Source of the DNA: Linyphia triangularis
Taxonomy: Eukaryota > Arthropoda > Arachnida > Araneae > Linyphiidae
Length of the DNA: 64,000 bases
Direction of reading: 5' to 3'
Assembly: GCA_963978545.1 (NCBI GenBank)
Contig: OZ021723.1
Location: 99,790,002-99,854,001, forward strand
Shown here piece after piece: positions 13,041 to 28,000 of the stretch; positions within the stretch are counted from its first letter, which is position 1, and each line of letters begins with the position of its first letter. The notes below the pieces were generated by a model that saw only the letters and a list, made by a program, of their open reading frames with translations, made no database searches and was not told the origin of the DNA. The translations under genes were made by a program, and so were the position numbers.

Positions 13041-16000
13041 TGTGTTTACTTATTAAGTGAAAACTTTCTGTAATACATAATTACATAAAGGAAATATTGT
13101 GTTCACAGAATTTTTATGGGTGAATTAGAATTTTTTTTTTTTTTTAAATCTCAAAAGTTAAAATTTTGAATTTTTTTTTTTATGTTATCCTTTATGCTAA
13201 ATGTTTTATTTTAAAGCAGAATTTAAAAAATAGAATTTTGTGAAGAGAAAATGTTTAAAACTATATAAATTAAATGCTCCAAAAAATTTGAATAAAGAGA
13301 TATATATCGAATTGAATTTGCATCATCTGTGAAAAGCATTAGTGATTGAAAAACGCACATTAAGCAGATGTTTTAATACGTTAGTCCCATTAGTGATGTC
13401 TAACTAACAAATAATTTTGTTGTGTGTTCTAATCATCAGAGAAATGAGATAATAGTATCAATCTTTTCAGGAATGTATGAACTAGTTTTTAAAATCTTTT
13501 TTTTTTTTTGACAAAGTTTGGGTACTGGAACCCCTTAATATAAAATTAAAATTAGTTAGCATTCTGATTTTGTTCTAGATTTTCTACTCTATAATTTGAT
13601 TTAAGTATCTGAGTACTAAAATTTTATTTTATTACTGTTAAAGTAAGTAATTAAAGCCTTATTAGGGGGGGGAAAAAAAAAATCTTTTAATGATCACTTG
13701 TTTTGGATTATTCATTTTGCAAATGGACTTCTTTGTAGTAGATGAATCATTTAAGCAATATCTTTGTTATTGTTGCTTTTTACCTAACTTATCCATGAAA
13801 AACATCCATCATTACATTAAATAATTTTCCAATTAGAATGGAAAATATTGCATTTTTGTATTTTTCACTAGCTCCACTTAATTAAGTTTTTGTGGAAGTC
13901 TTAAAATCGAAATAATCATTATTCCAATTTGGTAGTGAAATATTTTTTTTGAAAATTTAAAAAAAAATTCTTGAATTTTTACATGTTCTCCTTTATACTA
14001 TTTATGTCTCTCTCTTTTTCTTTTCTTTTTTTATCTATTCTCTTATGTATTTTTTTTATGCCAGTCATAATTTTTTACTTCAATATCATGCTCCATTTAA
14101 ACCATAAGAAATAAGTTTTAATATTTTTTTTTTGGTGTGGAGGAGGGGGGCTATATTTAATTATTCTATTAGAAAGTAAGAAATAATTTTCTGTTTGTAT
14201 TTTCTTTGCATGCTGTGTCACACCTAAAAATTATATTTATAAAAAGAACCCTCGTTATTTGTTAAAACAACATAGAACATTTAACAGTGTTTGACCAGGC
14301 TATTTTATCAATATTGAAGGCATAATCTATTTTTAAACATATTTTAAAATTGTGTTTCTACAGTTAGTGCTCCTGTTCTCTCATCACAAGTGTTTGAGAT
14401 GTTTGAGAAGCAAAATGCCAATATGGGCGACAACTCCGCCACTCACAAGACGGCCATTGAGGTTACCATGACAACCTGCTCACGTTGTTTTACATGCTCC
14501 TCTCTACTGTATGATGAAGAGATAATGGAAGGATGGAGTGCTGATGAATCAAATTTAAATACTCAGTAAGTTGTTAAGAACTGCTAGGGTCACATTTGTC
14601 CTGAAATTCCTAATATTCCTTAAATTTTTGTTTCTCCCTAAAATTCTACATAAATGTTTGGCTTGATGCCTAAAAAAATTTTAAAACCCTGAAAATTTCC
14701 CTAATTTTCCTCTAAAATGCGTTGTTAAAAAACCCATATTCCTCCAGATGAGAAAAGTGGATTTAGTTAAATTTGCATGTTTGTCAAAATAGTGTTATTG
14801 TTTAAATATACAACTGTTATTTTGCTTAAAAGTTGTTTAACACTCAATTTTTTGATGATTGGCAGTTTTTTTTTCCATTATTGATACAAGCTTTGGAACG
14901 AATGCTTGTGTTAAGAGCCTACGTCAGTTTCAAAAGAAATATCTCTAAATGTTTTTGAATTGTCCCTAAAATTTTCAGAATTATTCCTAAAATTTTTAGA
15001 ATCTCCCCTGAAATTTTTAGAATAATCCCGAAAATTACTACCTAAATTTTTTTAGAAAACTCGCTGCACCTCCTGGAACCAGCGTTACCAATATAAGAAC
15101 TGAAGTGTATTTACTTCGATTGGATTGTGAATACAGTTTTTTGCTATTATTTCCTAGAAATACCATTTTGCCCTTGTTTTAAAGCCTAAATTGTAAACTA
15201 GTTACCTTTGGCTTTCAAATTATTGCTTTTTTGTTTCAGAGATTTTTCAAATGTTATTTATGATTAGGTTTTATGATATTTTTCTTCTAAGAAAAATACT
15301 TTAATCTTTGTCATTTTAGAGAAATAAAAAAGATGTAAATAGTAGTTTATAATTCAAAATTAGTCTTCTATCCATAAGGGAACCTATATTTCTTTTGTTA
15401 TTCCTATTGGCTTGAGAATGATGTATTAAAAGGATCTTAAGTACTCAGTACTACCATAGTCTGATCTACAGGGAAATGTAAGACAATTTTTTTGTTGGAA
15501 AGATCTTTTAATATTTAAGTTTGGATATAGCTTTCCTACGTTTTGATAACGTATAATGTATTTTTAGACTTATGCTTTTATTGATAACAGAGTGGCCACA
15601 GAACCTGAAAATCAGAGAAATGTCGGGGAGCTTTACTGATTCTGGAAAATTTTGGAATTTTGTAAAATTTCACGAAAATCGGGAAAATTTTCAGGCATGT
15701 TTTCCCTTTCTTCCGTAATTTGGCACCATTTACCCGGAGATTTGTGGTGTTAATCATTAGAAGTTTAATGTTATGGAATAATTTAAACTTTTCATTACCA
15801 CCCAAACTATTTTTTAAAAATTGGCATTTTATCTCTCTTTTTTAAAATTGTGGAAATTTGAAAAAAAGTTGTAAAATCAGGGAATTATTTAGAAATCTGT
15901 CACAGAATTATCAGGGAACTTTTTCCCCTGAATTTTGTGACCACCCTAAATAAATTTTAATTACTATTTAAATTAATTTTATCAGTTTGAAAAATTGTTA

Positions 16001-19000
16001 CTTTTTAAGAAATGTGCTAACTCCTAACTTTGAGTCCTAGTCATATGCCCAGATGCTTTAAGTTGAATTTTTATTATTTTGAATTTTTGTTTATAAAAAC
16101 GCTTTTAGGCAAGCAAAACTAAGCTAACAGATGGAATTCCAAATGCTGAACTCTTTGATTCTCCTTGCAGCCCAAATTTTCTTCTTATTCATACATAAGC
16201 GGCTTGAAATTAATAACATGCTTAGAAACTAATATCGCTTAAAATCGCAAATGCAATTTCAAAAATAGTGCGACTGCCCATTATAAAATGATTTTCTCCC
16301 ATCAATAATAATTTAACAGCAAATTATGTGCCTCAACATTATTAAATGTTCTTTTTTCTAGTTGATCAGCTTGTTTCCTTTTTGGATTTTTTTTTTAATT
16401 ATACTTGTATTTAAAGATAAAAAGTGAATTATTATTGTAAGGTTATACTTGTAATTGTACTATGTAAAATTAAATTGTTTTCTAGGTGCACTTTCTGCAA
16501 AGCAAAACTTGTCCCCCTTCTGTCCATATTTATTGAAGTAAGTGGAAAGTTTTTGCCAAAATATGAGATCTATACAAATATTTCAGGTTTCAATGTATTC
16601 TTTAATAAAAATGATGTTTGTTTTTAAATTTTTTAAATATCGCAAATAAAAGTGTTCAGAATTTTTTTTTATCTGTTTGGCCATTCTTGAACTCTTAAAT
16701 ATGCTACTAGAATTTCAAGAAATGTGCTTGTAAATATATAAAACCTGATTTTAACATCTGCAGTTTTTAAGATGTATGTGATTCTAATAATAGTAAAAAA
16801 AGCTTATGTAGCATTTCATAAATTTCATTTGCCGACCAAACGGTATAGTTGTTAGCGTGCTGGCTTCTAGACCGCGAGGTTGCGGGTTCCGAGTCCCGTG
16901 TTAGGCATGGGTGTTTGTAAATGTATGTTGGCTTGTCTAATGATGAAAGTTTCGGCGCATTATAGCCCTCGTGTTGCTGACGGCGCCAGATAATCTGAAT
17001 ACAACCAACCAACATAAATTTCATTTGGATCTCATTTCTATATTTGTATTGAGTATGCATCAACTTGTACATTGTTTGGTTTGTGTTTGCTGATTGGTGG
17101 AGAAGAAATCAAATGGTTTTAGTTACATACTGTACTCTGTGAGACAAACATGTGAAATTAGTGTTTATATTTTGCGAGCCAAAAAACCAAAGACCATCAT
17201 CAAAATCTGTTTGTAGGGCAAATTGTAAGTGAAAGGTTTTGATATGAACACTTTGGGCAAAGCAGCTGTCAAGTTACACATTATAGACCTGATGCATGAA
17301 AACATATTTTCGAAGGTCCTTGAAAAGTCATTGATTTTCAATCTATGATTTCAATGGAAACCCTGTTATTGATTTTCTCCTCTTCTCAAACTTATACCAT
17401 TTGTTTTTACAGGATTTCAGGTGGAATACCACCACCTCCGAATCGAACAATATCAATTCCGCTCAATCAACCGAAAGTGTGTACAGTGTTTCTCCAGGCA
17501 GTGGTCCCGACACTCCCGATTCCTTCATCAACCGTCCACAGTCCCAAGCTAAAAAGAGTGCTCATAGTGACATTGATTCAAATCACAATGCACTTATCAA
17601 AGAAGACTTAAATTGCGTGAGTCACTTGCTCTTTCATGAAGATATTATATATATTGTATATGTATATATTGTATATATATATTGTATATTTAGATATTTT
17701 ATATATACAGGTTGTTGTGGATTCATGATAGCTTCCATTTGCAACTGCTGACATCTTTAATTTCTATTGTATACATTGTTCATTTAAAATTTAATATCTT
17801 AACAAGTATTCAAGGTTCATACGCCTCAGGAAAAATCTTTAAAGCCCAGGAAAAATAAATCAGCTTTAAAATCTCGAGGAAAAGAGAAAAATCCCCTCTA
17901 ATATCTGGAAAATGTTGTTAACACTCTGGAAAAAAATTCTACTCTTCGGTGCTATTTGTTTAACCCTGACTCGAGGAATTGAAGTTACAGAATGATTCGA
18001 TAACATAGACTTGCAGAAAGTTATTCTTAAAGAAAAAATAATTTTTTCGAGTTATCGGAAGAATTTCTGTAATCGAGGTTTGACTATATTTATGTGGTTT
18101 AAAATAATGATGCTCGCGATGGGAAAACATAGCTCTGGAAATCTTGGGGAATTTTTTTCTGAAAATGAGTATGAACCCTGTTATTCCTGGGAGCATGTTG
18201 CTTAAGTTACTATTTAAAATATTTATTCAATATTTGTTTCTTAATGATATGGTTCATACAATAAAACTTGCTTTTGATTATTTATTTTTGTGGGACTCTG
18301 TACAGTGGCTACCTAAAAGGTTAAACATATGTTATTTGTTAAATTATAAAAGATGTTAAATAAAATTTTAACATATGAAACATAGATGCTACTCTGTGAT
18401 ATATCATAAATTAAAAAATTTGACAGAATAGTAATGAATTAAAAATTGTGACTATAAAGACAAGGTTTTAATCTAACAGATTTGTGCTTTGATGTGCATG
18501 AATATTTACTTTATTACATTATTTTTAACCCACAATATCTTTCTCAAGTTTTAAAGTAAAGCTAGAGAACTTTTAAATTTCTAATAGAACTAGAAGTCAT
18601 ATAAGATTGAAACTTCTTTTTGTTATCATAAAGATATTGTATATAAAGTTAAATTTTAAAATACTGTGAACACTAGGTAATTGAAGAGACATTATTGTAT
18701 ACACATTTGATTGTTTTAAATATTAATCATACACATTTTTTTTGATTAGGTAATAATGATAATTTATTTATTTTTTCATTTTCTAAAGAATTTGAAATCT
18801 GAACTTATCTGGTTGTTGGCTAATGTGATCTAATTGTATTTAGTGTTAAATTGATTCTACAAAGGAAATTATTATCAAATATTAATTGATGAGTAAATTT
18901 ATTAGGTCTTGTTAAAGAAATCCATATAAAATTTCTATTGAGTCATCTGTTAATTAGCTAAAAAAATATTTCAAAGAATTTTGTATCCTCAATCCCCTAA

Positions 19001-22000
19001 CTATGCTTCTGCATTGAAAACATCACTCCAACCAGAATGCTACCATAACGTGACATAATCCTACATTGGTGTCGGTTTGTCTGGTGGAATTTATCCCTGT
19101 TTTCTCAGATTCGGGACGCAAATGTGGAGCAGTTTCGTCTTGAAAGAAATCTAAAATTGCATTTCTCCCTTCAAATATATCTTACCCCTCTTCAACTATA
19201 TCTTGCATTAAGAATGCTGAGGCTCAGTACAGCTCTTGTGTTAGAAGTTCTCCAATACTTGTATCAAAAGTTCAACTACTTACCACTTCTAGAGTTATTT
19301 AAATTCACCACGCTTTGTCTGCAGGAAGAAACCCGTTTGGGGAGTGTCGAGGAAGGCACAAAGCTAGACGAGAATGACAACCCCTCCAAGCAGCGTGACT
19401 TGAGGCGTTTCTCTGCCTCTGCCCTAGGTGAGTTGGACGAGCCACTCACTGTGCCCTACCTCAGCCCCTTGGTCCTCAGGAAGGAGGTGGAGAATGTTCT
19501 GGAACACGAGGGGGATAACTGCATGACGAGACCAGAATTCGTGGACCAGCACCCCATCATATACTGGAACATGGTGAGCCTCATTTCTGATTGTTAGCTT
19601 TGAGTCCCGGATTTCTATGCGTTGAAGATATTTTAGGGTTCCCGTGGTCATTAAAAGTGCTTAATTATTTTTTTAACTTGTTTTCCAGGCTTTAAAAGTG
19701 CTTGAAAATGCTTAGAGGTCCTTAATTTTTGTCACTGATCTGCACCGCACCTAATATTTGTGGTGTATTTGTACTAAGCATGCATCAACTTGTGCATCGT
19801 TTGGCTTGTGTTTGCTGGTTAGTGGAGTAGAAATCGAATGGTTCAAGTTACACACTGTACATTGTGAGATTAATGCTTACATTTTGCCAACCAAAAAATC
19901 AAAAACCATCATCAAAGTCTGTTAATAAGGCAAAATTCAAATCGTGCATGAAATATTTTGGATATTAACTCTCTGGGAAAAGCAGCTGTAAAGTCACACT
20001 TTAAAGACCTGATGTGGGAAAACAAATTTTCAAAGGTCTTACATTTAAGTCCTTAAAAAGTCATTGATTTTCAATCGATTGGACTAGTAAAACTAGGCAT
20101 GGCCTAATTTTCCGCATTTCCGTACTATGAATGTAGCTTAAAAAATTAGAAATCCGGGTTTAATTAAATTCACCTGTTATTCAAAATAGTCTAATTGCTT
20201 AAAAGTGTTAGCCTTCTGAAATTTCTTGAGAAAGTTTGATGTTTTTTGCTGGTTTTCCTCTCTTTCGCATGAAGTTCAATTTTTTTTTTTTTTTTGCTTA
20301 AAAGCTACACTGTGTCTGTAAAAGGTACTGGGGAAGGAATAGGGTTCCAAGAGGTGAAAAATTGAAAGTCCCCTATGAATATTCTTTTTAAAAAATTTAA
20401 ATTAGCGAAATGACGATAAATTTCTTTCACCAAACAGATTTCAAATGTTTTTAGATTGTTACTGTAACAAGGTTCCCATGGATCTTGAAAGTCCTCTAGA
20501 AATTTCTTTTATGAAATTTGGTCCTTTATGGTCCTTGGAAGTCCTTGAATTTGTAAGCAACCACCGAAAATCTCTGGTTCCGTTTTGTATTTTTATGTCT
20601 AACAAGTATATAATTTTATGGTCCTTCAATTTTTTCTAAAAGGTCCTTGAAAGTCCTAGAATTTTTTCTTCAATACAAGTGGAAACTCTGTGTTAGCAAA
20701 AATGGCTTTTTATTAGGTGGTTAAAATAGCAAATTGTGCATGTCCCAGAAATTTGTCACAACTAATTTACTAAGAAACAATAAAAGAGTGGGTTCATTTT
20801 CGAATTCAGAAAGCATTTGCTAAGTGGGTTTACTTTGGCATTTTATTTTCCCTATCCGTTTTTGTAACGAGACATCCAATGGTGATTGTCTGGAAATTCC
20901 AGTCTCTCCTTTGTAGAACTCTGCGACCCAAGAGGAAGTCCTAGTAAGGATCATTCCCTATACTCGCTATGTTACAGTCTTCTAGCCCAGTGCATTTAGA
21001 AACTACTTTCTATAACTACCTTGGCATTTGGTAAGTAGGTACGAAAAGGATCACTCACTGAAATGATATAAATTGTTTTCATTTAATATCTATTTATTAT
21101 AAATGAAAATTAAAATAGCAAATCACAAAACCAGGTGAAGCCACAGCATATATATTGACATAAGAATTTCAAATATAAAATAATTAGACGCTATCTCTGA
21201 GTTTTTAATTGGTGTCATTTCATTACATGATCATTTTCACTAATAAAACTCTACTCACTTAATGTCAAGGTGGCTATGGAAAGTAGTTTCTAAACGCACT
21301 GGGCTAGAAAGATTGTAACATAGGGTGTTTAAGAAATGATCCTTACTAGAATGTCCTCTTAAGAGTTTGGAATATTGAGCAGTAATTAAAAAAAAATAGG
21401 GTTGTGTGAATATATTCGCAAGAAAAACTTTTTTGTGTAACCTTCTGCTAAGATGAAAAAACATATTTTCAGCGTTTAACTCATTGGCTGGGATATTTAC
21501 CTTGCCCATTTGAATTATGGGCAAAAAATATGCTTAGTTCCTGATGACTATTGTGAAATTAAGTACAGGCTGTTTTTGACATCATAGCTATTTTTAATCC
21601 ATCTGATGAACAGGTTTTAATTCAAATTTGTAATAGTATTTGAATTCAGTATGCATATTTGTTCTCTACGTGCATTTTCAACTACTAAATAGAAGTGGAC
21701 AATTTTACTCCTTGAAAATAAAAATAATCCATTAGGTAGACTAAACTGGTTGCTTTAAGGGCCAATTTTTCCGAATTTTTCTTTTAAAAATTAAATAAAT
21801 AATATAACCCTTAGAAATGAAGTTTTTAACATAAATCTTATATATGTATTGCCAATTTTTATGTCCGTTTGCTACTTATTGAGTTTCATAGTGTTTGACC
21901 TTTACGAACAAAACACCCATTTCGAACTATTTATTAACTTTTTATTTGTCCCCCAAAACTTACTTAAATACATTGTCATCCACAACGAGTCTTATCTGCA

Positions 22001-25000
22001 AAGAATTAGATCGATTAGATGACAGCAAGTACATAGTGGCCACAGAACCTGGAAATGTCGGAGCTTTCTGATTCTGAAAAATATCGGGAAATTTTTTAAA
22101 TTTTGCAAAAATCAGGCAATTTTTCTATTTTGAAGGTATGTTTCCCTTTCATCTGTATTTTGATGCCATTTTCCCGGAGAATTGTGGTAATCGTTAGATA
22201 TTTCATCTTACTGTATAATTTAAGCTTTTCATTCCTGCCAAAACTTTTGGGGAAAAATTGGTATATTACCTCTTTGTCATAAATGATATATTTGATGTAC
22301 ACATCTTGAAAAATTGTGGAAATTGAAAAAAAGTTTGCCATAAAATCAGGGAATTTTTTTAAAAGTCTATCGGATGAAATCGGGGAATCTTTGTTTCCTG
22401 AATTTTGTGGCCACTCTGAAGTAGGTTAATTTGCTCTTCATAGATCTTGCCTCGTCAACCTTAATAGGGGAAGGTTTCAGCCATTAAATATCGCTAAATT
22501 GAACATGTTTGAATTACGCTTGGTATCTGGATAATAGAACAGGAGTAAAAGCTTATAAGTCTGACATAAGTTATGTCCTTAAAAGTTCTTAATTTTTACG
22601 TACACTGTGTGCCCAACTGCAAAATTTATAAAAATACAACTCAGAATTTCTGTCTCCGCGTGACCCTCACTTATCCGCACTGTATCAGAATTTTCTGACA
22701 TATTTGTATTACTCATGCACCAACTTTTAACTTTTCTAGTAGAATGTACTTTAATAAAAATTTATATATAGACATGAGACCTGATAACAAATTTTCAAAG
22801 GTCCTTAAAAACATTATTTTGGTCCTTGAAAACATTACATAGGTCCTTAAAAGTCATTGATTTTCATTCTGTTATTTGAGTGGGAACCCTGGATAGTGAC
22901 AGACCCCAAAACTTGATATAATGCAATCTTATCAAAAACGAATCTTAATGTCAAATTTCAGTGCGATTGGATGACAGCAAGTTGATTTATTAGTATTCTG
23001 GCGCAATAATGGAAACTTGTGTAAAAGTGATTTTTTTAAGGATAGTGGCAGCTCCCAAAACTTAATTGAATGCATTGACATCATATCTATCTGCTAAGTT
23101 TCAGCCCATTTGAATGGCAGCAAGTGTTTTTTAACTAGGCCTCCACAAACTTGCACGGCAGCCACCTTACCTCGCAACCGCAAAATCGAAGTAAATATAA
23201 AGTTTTAAAAAAATCTTATTGTTTTGAATTGATTTGCAGGTATGGTTTTTCAAGCGTATTGGCGTTATGAGTCATCTACCTAGTCTTATTTTATCCTCTG
23301 AATCTACTACTAAAGGAAAAAAGGTATTGAATATTTTTAGCAAAATTTCTTAATAAATAGTTAAATATAGTGTTTGAAATAACATGAATATTTTCATTTC
23401 CTAAGATTCCATTTGAGTGGCAAAAAGCGGATAGCAAAAACGTTTCCATTCAATGTGTTTGGGACAATGTCAAATTGCATGAGGATATGGGGCAGCCATT
23501 TTACATGCTTTGGTCTCGTCAAGAAAGTGGTATGTATTTTACCATCAGCTCTTTGTGGGAATTACAATTGCTGTATTTCAAATTGAAGTTCTAACCATTT
23601 GGACTGAGAGCTGGGGCAAAATAATCTCACAACTTTAAATACTAATATTTTTGATATCCCCCATACAGAGGGTAATCATATTATTAAAGTCCTGTTTGGA
23701 AAAAAATTTAAGATTTTAATTGGAAATTTTTTTATTTTTTACCTACTTTTAGTGCCCAATGTAGCTGATAATTGTAGCGACACATTTTTTTTATACAATA
23801 CAAAAAGTGTAGTTTCTTATAGTAAGTAAAGATTTGTAGGATGATCAAAAAGAGTTCCCGGAAATTTTGTGTGTGTATTAAGTGATGTTAACTGTGGAAG
23901 ATATAAATGATTTATAGTGATCAGATTGTGTGTGATTCATCACCTTATGTTATCAAAGTAAAAATAGCTCTACATATTAGTCGCATTGTCTAAATTTGAG
24001 TAGTCATTAAGTTTTTGTGCTAGCTTGAAAAATCGGCAATGGAAACAACATAGAAACCTACCCACCATGTCAATGCATTTGATCTTTTCAGGTTTCCAGA
24101 AATCTGTTGTCGTCTTGCAATTTCAAATATCCTGCTATTTTGAAGTCTCTGAAACAATTCATTCACAAAAGATTTTACTAAGAATTCCGCACCACTTACA
24201 TTATTGATACTTTTTAGACTTTTGTCTGCGGATTATCCCAGCTTGCACAAAAACAATGTTTTTTGCATTTCTCAATTTCAGATATTGTAATAAGCATGCA
24301 GCACTAGACTTTTGCTACCTGCTACATTGCCCTAACTGAATTAGAACTTCATTAAAATTGTTTGAGACATGTAAAAAAAAAATCTTGTTATGTTAATAGT
24401 GCAAAAACCAATTTAACCAATAAAAAATTATTTAACCCACTAATGGCCCAGGAAATGGGCAAAATTCTATGGTTGCTTTCCCTGCTATAAGTTTTAAATT
24501 ATATTTCTAATTCAAATATATAATTTTTTTTTAATTATATTTTATTAATTTGTTTTAGATAGGCTATAAGCTATCATCCTAATAAAAATATTTAAAAATT
24601 ATTTTATTTTAAATTTTATTTATAAGTTTTAAAATGTTGTGTATTGCTAGAAAAACTGAGGATCAAATGACGCATATATACGTGCATGACCTCCAGTGGG
24701 TTAGGGACTTTTTCATTTTCCCAAAAATAGCAATATATGCCTGGAAAATGCACTCTACTATTCTTCCCTCCCTTCTCCCAAGAACTTTTTTATAGAAATT
24801 TAGGATCTTTTGCTAATCCTATTCAAAATTCTAATTTTGAAAAAAATAACCCTTCATAAATTTTGATCTTTAAAAATATACTCTTTACAAAATATACTTA
24901 CCCACTAAATTTAATGTGAGACATTTTATATTTTAATAAATTGCACATTTCATATAAAAAAAGTTCTATTAATCATAATTTTTAAACTAGTTTTTATGTT

Positions 25001-28000
25001 GGAACACTCTAGTTTCAATAAGCTTTTCACAACCAGTACAGCGGTAGGAAAGAAATTGCACCTGGAAAGGAGAAGTGAAAATTGATGAAATAAGCAGTTA
25101 CTGTACATATACAGAAGGCAAATGGTTCATGTTAATTTGGTTTAAAATGCATTTGTTAAATAGTGATTATTTAACAAAAAAAACCTTGTACAAAAATAAT
25201 GAAAAGTTACTCAAATCCTGTCAACTAGTATTTTAAAATAACACAAAAGTGGTCTTCTTTTACTAATTTTATATGTATTAATTATACTAATATAATTATT
25301 ATACTAATTTTTGGTAAATACGCAAACACTAAAATAAATTTTAATTGATCTGCATGGTTCGATGCTCAACAGGTAAATAAGGATTGAATATTCAGATAGA
25401 AATAGGTAACTTAGTGCCTTTTATAAATTTCTGTTCCAAATAATTGAAATGTATATTATTAATTTACAAATTACTGTAATTATCATGTAAGGTCATTCCA
25501 CATCAGTTCAACCAAGCCATGTAACCCACCGACTCAGATTTTCATGAAATTTGCTGCAAAGCTTCTCTTATATAAAAGAAATAGCTCATTTGAAATTTTC
25601 GGTTCATATCTTGAATAGCTCTTTTTTATCAGCTCTTTCAAGCTTGAAAATACTATTGCGACAAAATTTTATTGAATATGTTGTTGTTTTTTAATTTAAT
25701 TCTAAATTAAATTAATTCAGGTTACTCATGACAAAATAAACCTTAAATTATCGCTATTTGTAGTAAATTGTCTGGGGGAAACCAAATTTTTAATTAAATT
25801 GAATGTTAGATAGTTAGAAATGTGTCTTTTAACCTTTTAAAGTAGAAAAATTACTAAAAAATTGTACACAAAGTTACTTTTAGAATTAGGAAAATATCTC
25901 CTATAGTAGTTGAGTTACAACATTCTGGTTTGCACCATTAGAAAGGTGAGAAAATTTCCTTTAATAATATGGAAAGAAATCATTGGGGATTTTGGTTGAG
26001 CAGAAAATATACCCGTCAGTTCTCTGTGACTGATGCTCAGTACATTGTGATCTTTTTTTCTATTTGTATACTAATAATGAAAAAGTTGACAACTAGTGTG
26101 AAATAGACATGCTACTATTCAGCTTAAACACAGATTTCTTTATCTTTTTATTTGGACTTTAGTCTTTACTAAGATTAATGCAAATCCTCACCCTGTTATG
26201 TTAAGCCTTTTTTTTTCCCCCCTTTTTTGTTTTTAAAGTAGCTGTAGCATGTCTGATGAAAACGCTGTTTGTATTCATCATTCAAGTGCATTTTTAATTA
26301 TTTGTTTTTGCAACAAATATTATTGTTGCTGCTTATGTTTAGTTATTTAATGTGCAGTATAAAATGTAAATATAATGCTTTTGTATAAACCTCAATAATA
26401 TTTGTCTTGTATCTTGCAATTTTCATGTTACCTAGCATTGTTGATCTAACAACTTTAGTCGTATTTTTTAATTATGCACACAATTAAAAGTTTAATACTT
26501 AATTTGATCCTCTAAATTGTCTATTAAAACTGAAAGGTTTAACTTTAGCTAACGCTTTTACTGTTTTTTATAGAGGAACAATCATCACTCGTTACAGCTC
26601 TTTTAACTGATGAAAGGCAGGCATCCAAAAAGTGAGTTAAGATTGGTTATTTTAAAAAATTTCAAATTTACAGTATCATCCTCTTTGAATGCTCTAATTG
26701 ATGACATTAGAAAATCTTATTTTAGAGAATTGGAAATTTTATATCTGACATAACATTAGTAATACAAAGTGTCCAGCAAACGACTCCCTGATTTTAAAAT
26801 TAAATAACTCAAAAACAAAGATCAATAGAAGAATGAAACAAAAAGTATACTTATTTTGAAAGCTGTAAAAATCTGAAACAGAAGTTTAAAAATTAGTTAC
26901 AAATGTTGCCAACAGATGGCGCTGTAATTGCAAAATTCTAGAATTTTGTTATAAATTTGTCCTCTGAAATCGGTCATTACAATTACAAAATTAATAATTA
27001 AAAAAAAAATAGATATTGCAGGAGCGAGCGTAACGGTTCATGTTCAGACAGTCTGTGTTGCGCGAGCTTCCGAACAACAACTTTGAATTTGGAGGAGTTG
27101 GAATTTGGCTTTTGACGAGAAAACATCTCTCTGTGATGATTTGGTTGCAATCAATGGAGTGCTGCGGTACTGGAAACTAAAGAGTGAACTGTGATATTGT
27201 GTTGTTTAATGCGTTAAACTTTCACTGTTCATCATCTATAAATAATTTATCTAATATGATGTTCCTGAAACCTTCACTGATTGTTTTCATTTGCCTCTCA
27301 CAGTATTTTTCCTTCAAACTTTTTTAATTAACTTGTATTGCTGATGTTAATGTCTGTCATAAAATTTCTTATCCTTCTTTGACCAAAATTCCAGCAGATA
27401 TTGTGGCTGAAAAATTAAAGCGTTAGGTCTGTAGGGAAGGGGGAGACTGACATTGCAAACTCATTTTTTTAAAAAAGCCTTTTTGTTTCCATTCACTGAA
27501 TCTCAAGTTCATACCTTTGAATAACTAAACCTGAAATCTCATCTTGATCTGTTGAACAGAACAGTCGCTAGAGGTTCATATATTGGCAAAATTTCTTTAT
27601 CTGAATCTCTAACATTCAGATACACATTGTCTCCCTCCCTCCCTTCATGAGTTAAGCTGTAAGCTTGCGTTTTTGCACCACTATAGCAATAGTCTTATTT
27701 TTATAGGGTAGCAACCTACACATAAACTAGCATGTCATATCTTCAATACTATATTTTATTTAAGATTTAATGTAAATCATGGTTACTGTAAACGGAATTT
27801 GTTTTTCTGAATATCTTTTTCAAATTGATTGAACCATTGTCCACCTAAACGACGTTCAGACAGTAACTTATTTTTTTAAATTTGGGATTTATTTAAACTA
27901 GTTCCCAATAGTGTGGGATCATTCCACACTAGGGATTTACTGTTTGATATGAGGGGAAACCACATTCAATATGCTGATAGTCTCTAAAAAGTCCATGTAA

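Noticed and set aside
23846..24300. Mariner-like element starting ggatgatcaaaaagagttc
   Set aside because: The start resembles mariner-type ends, but no inverted partner or transposase motif could be found.
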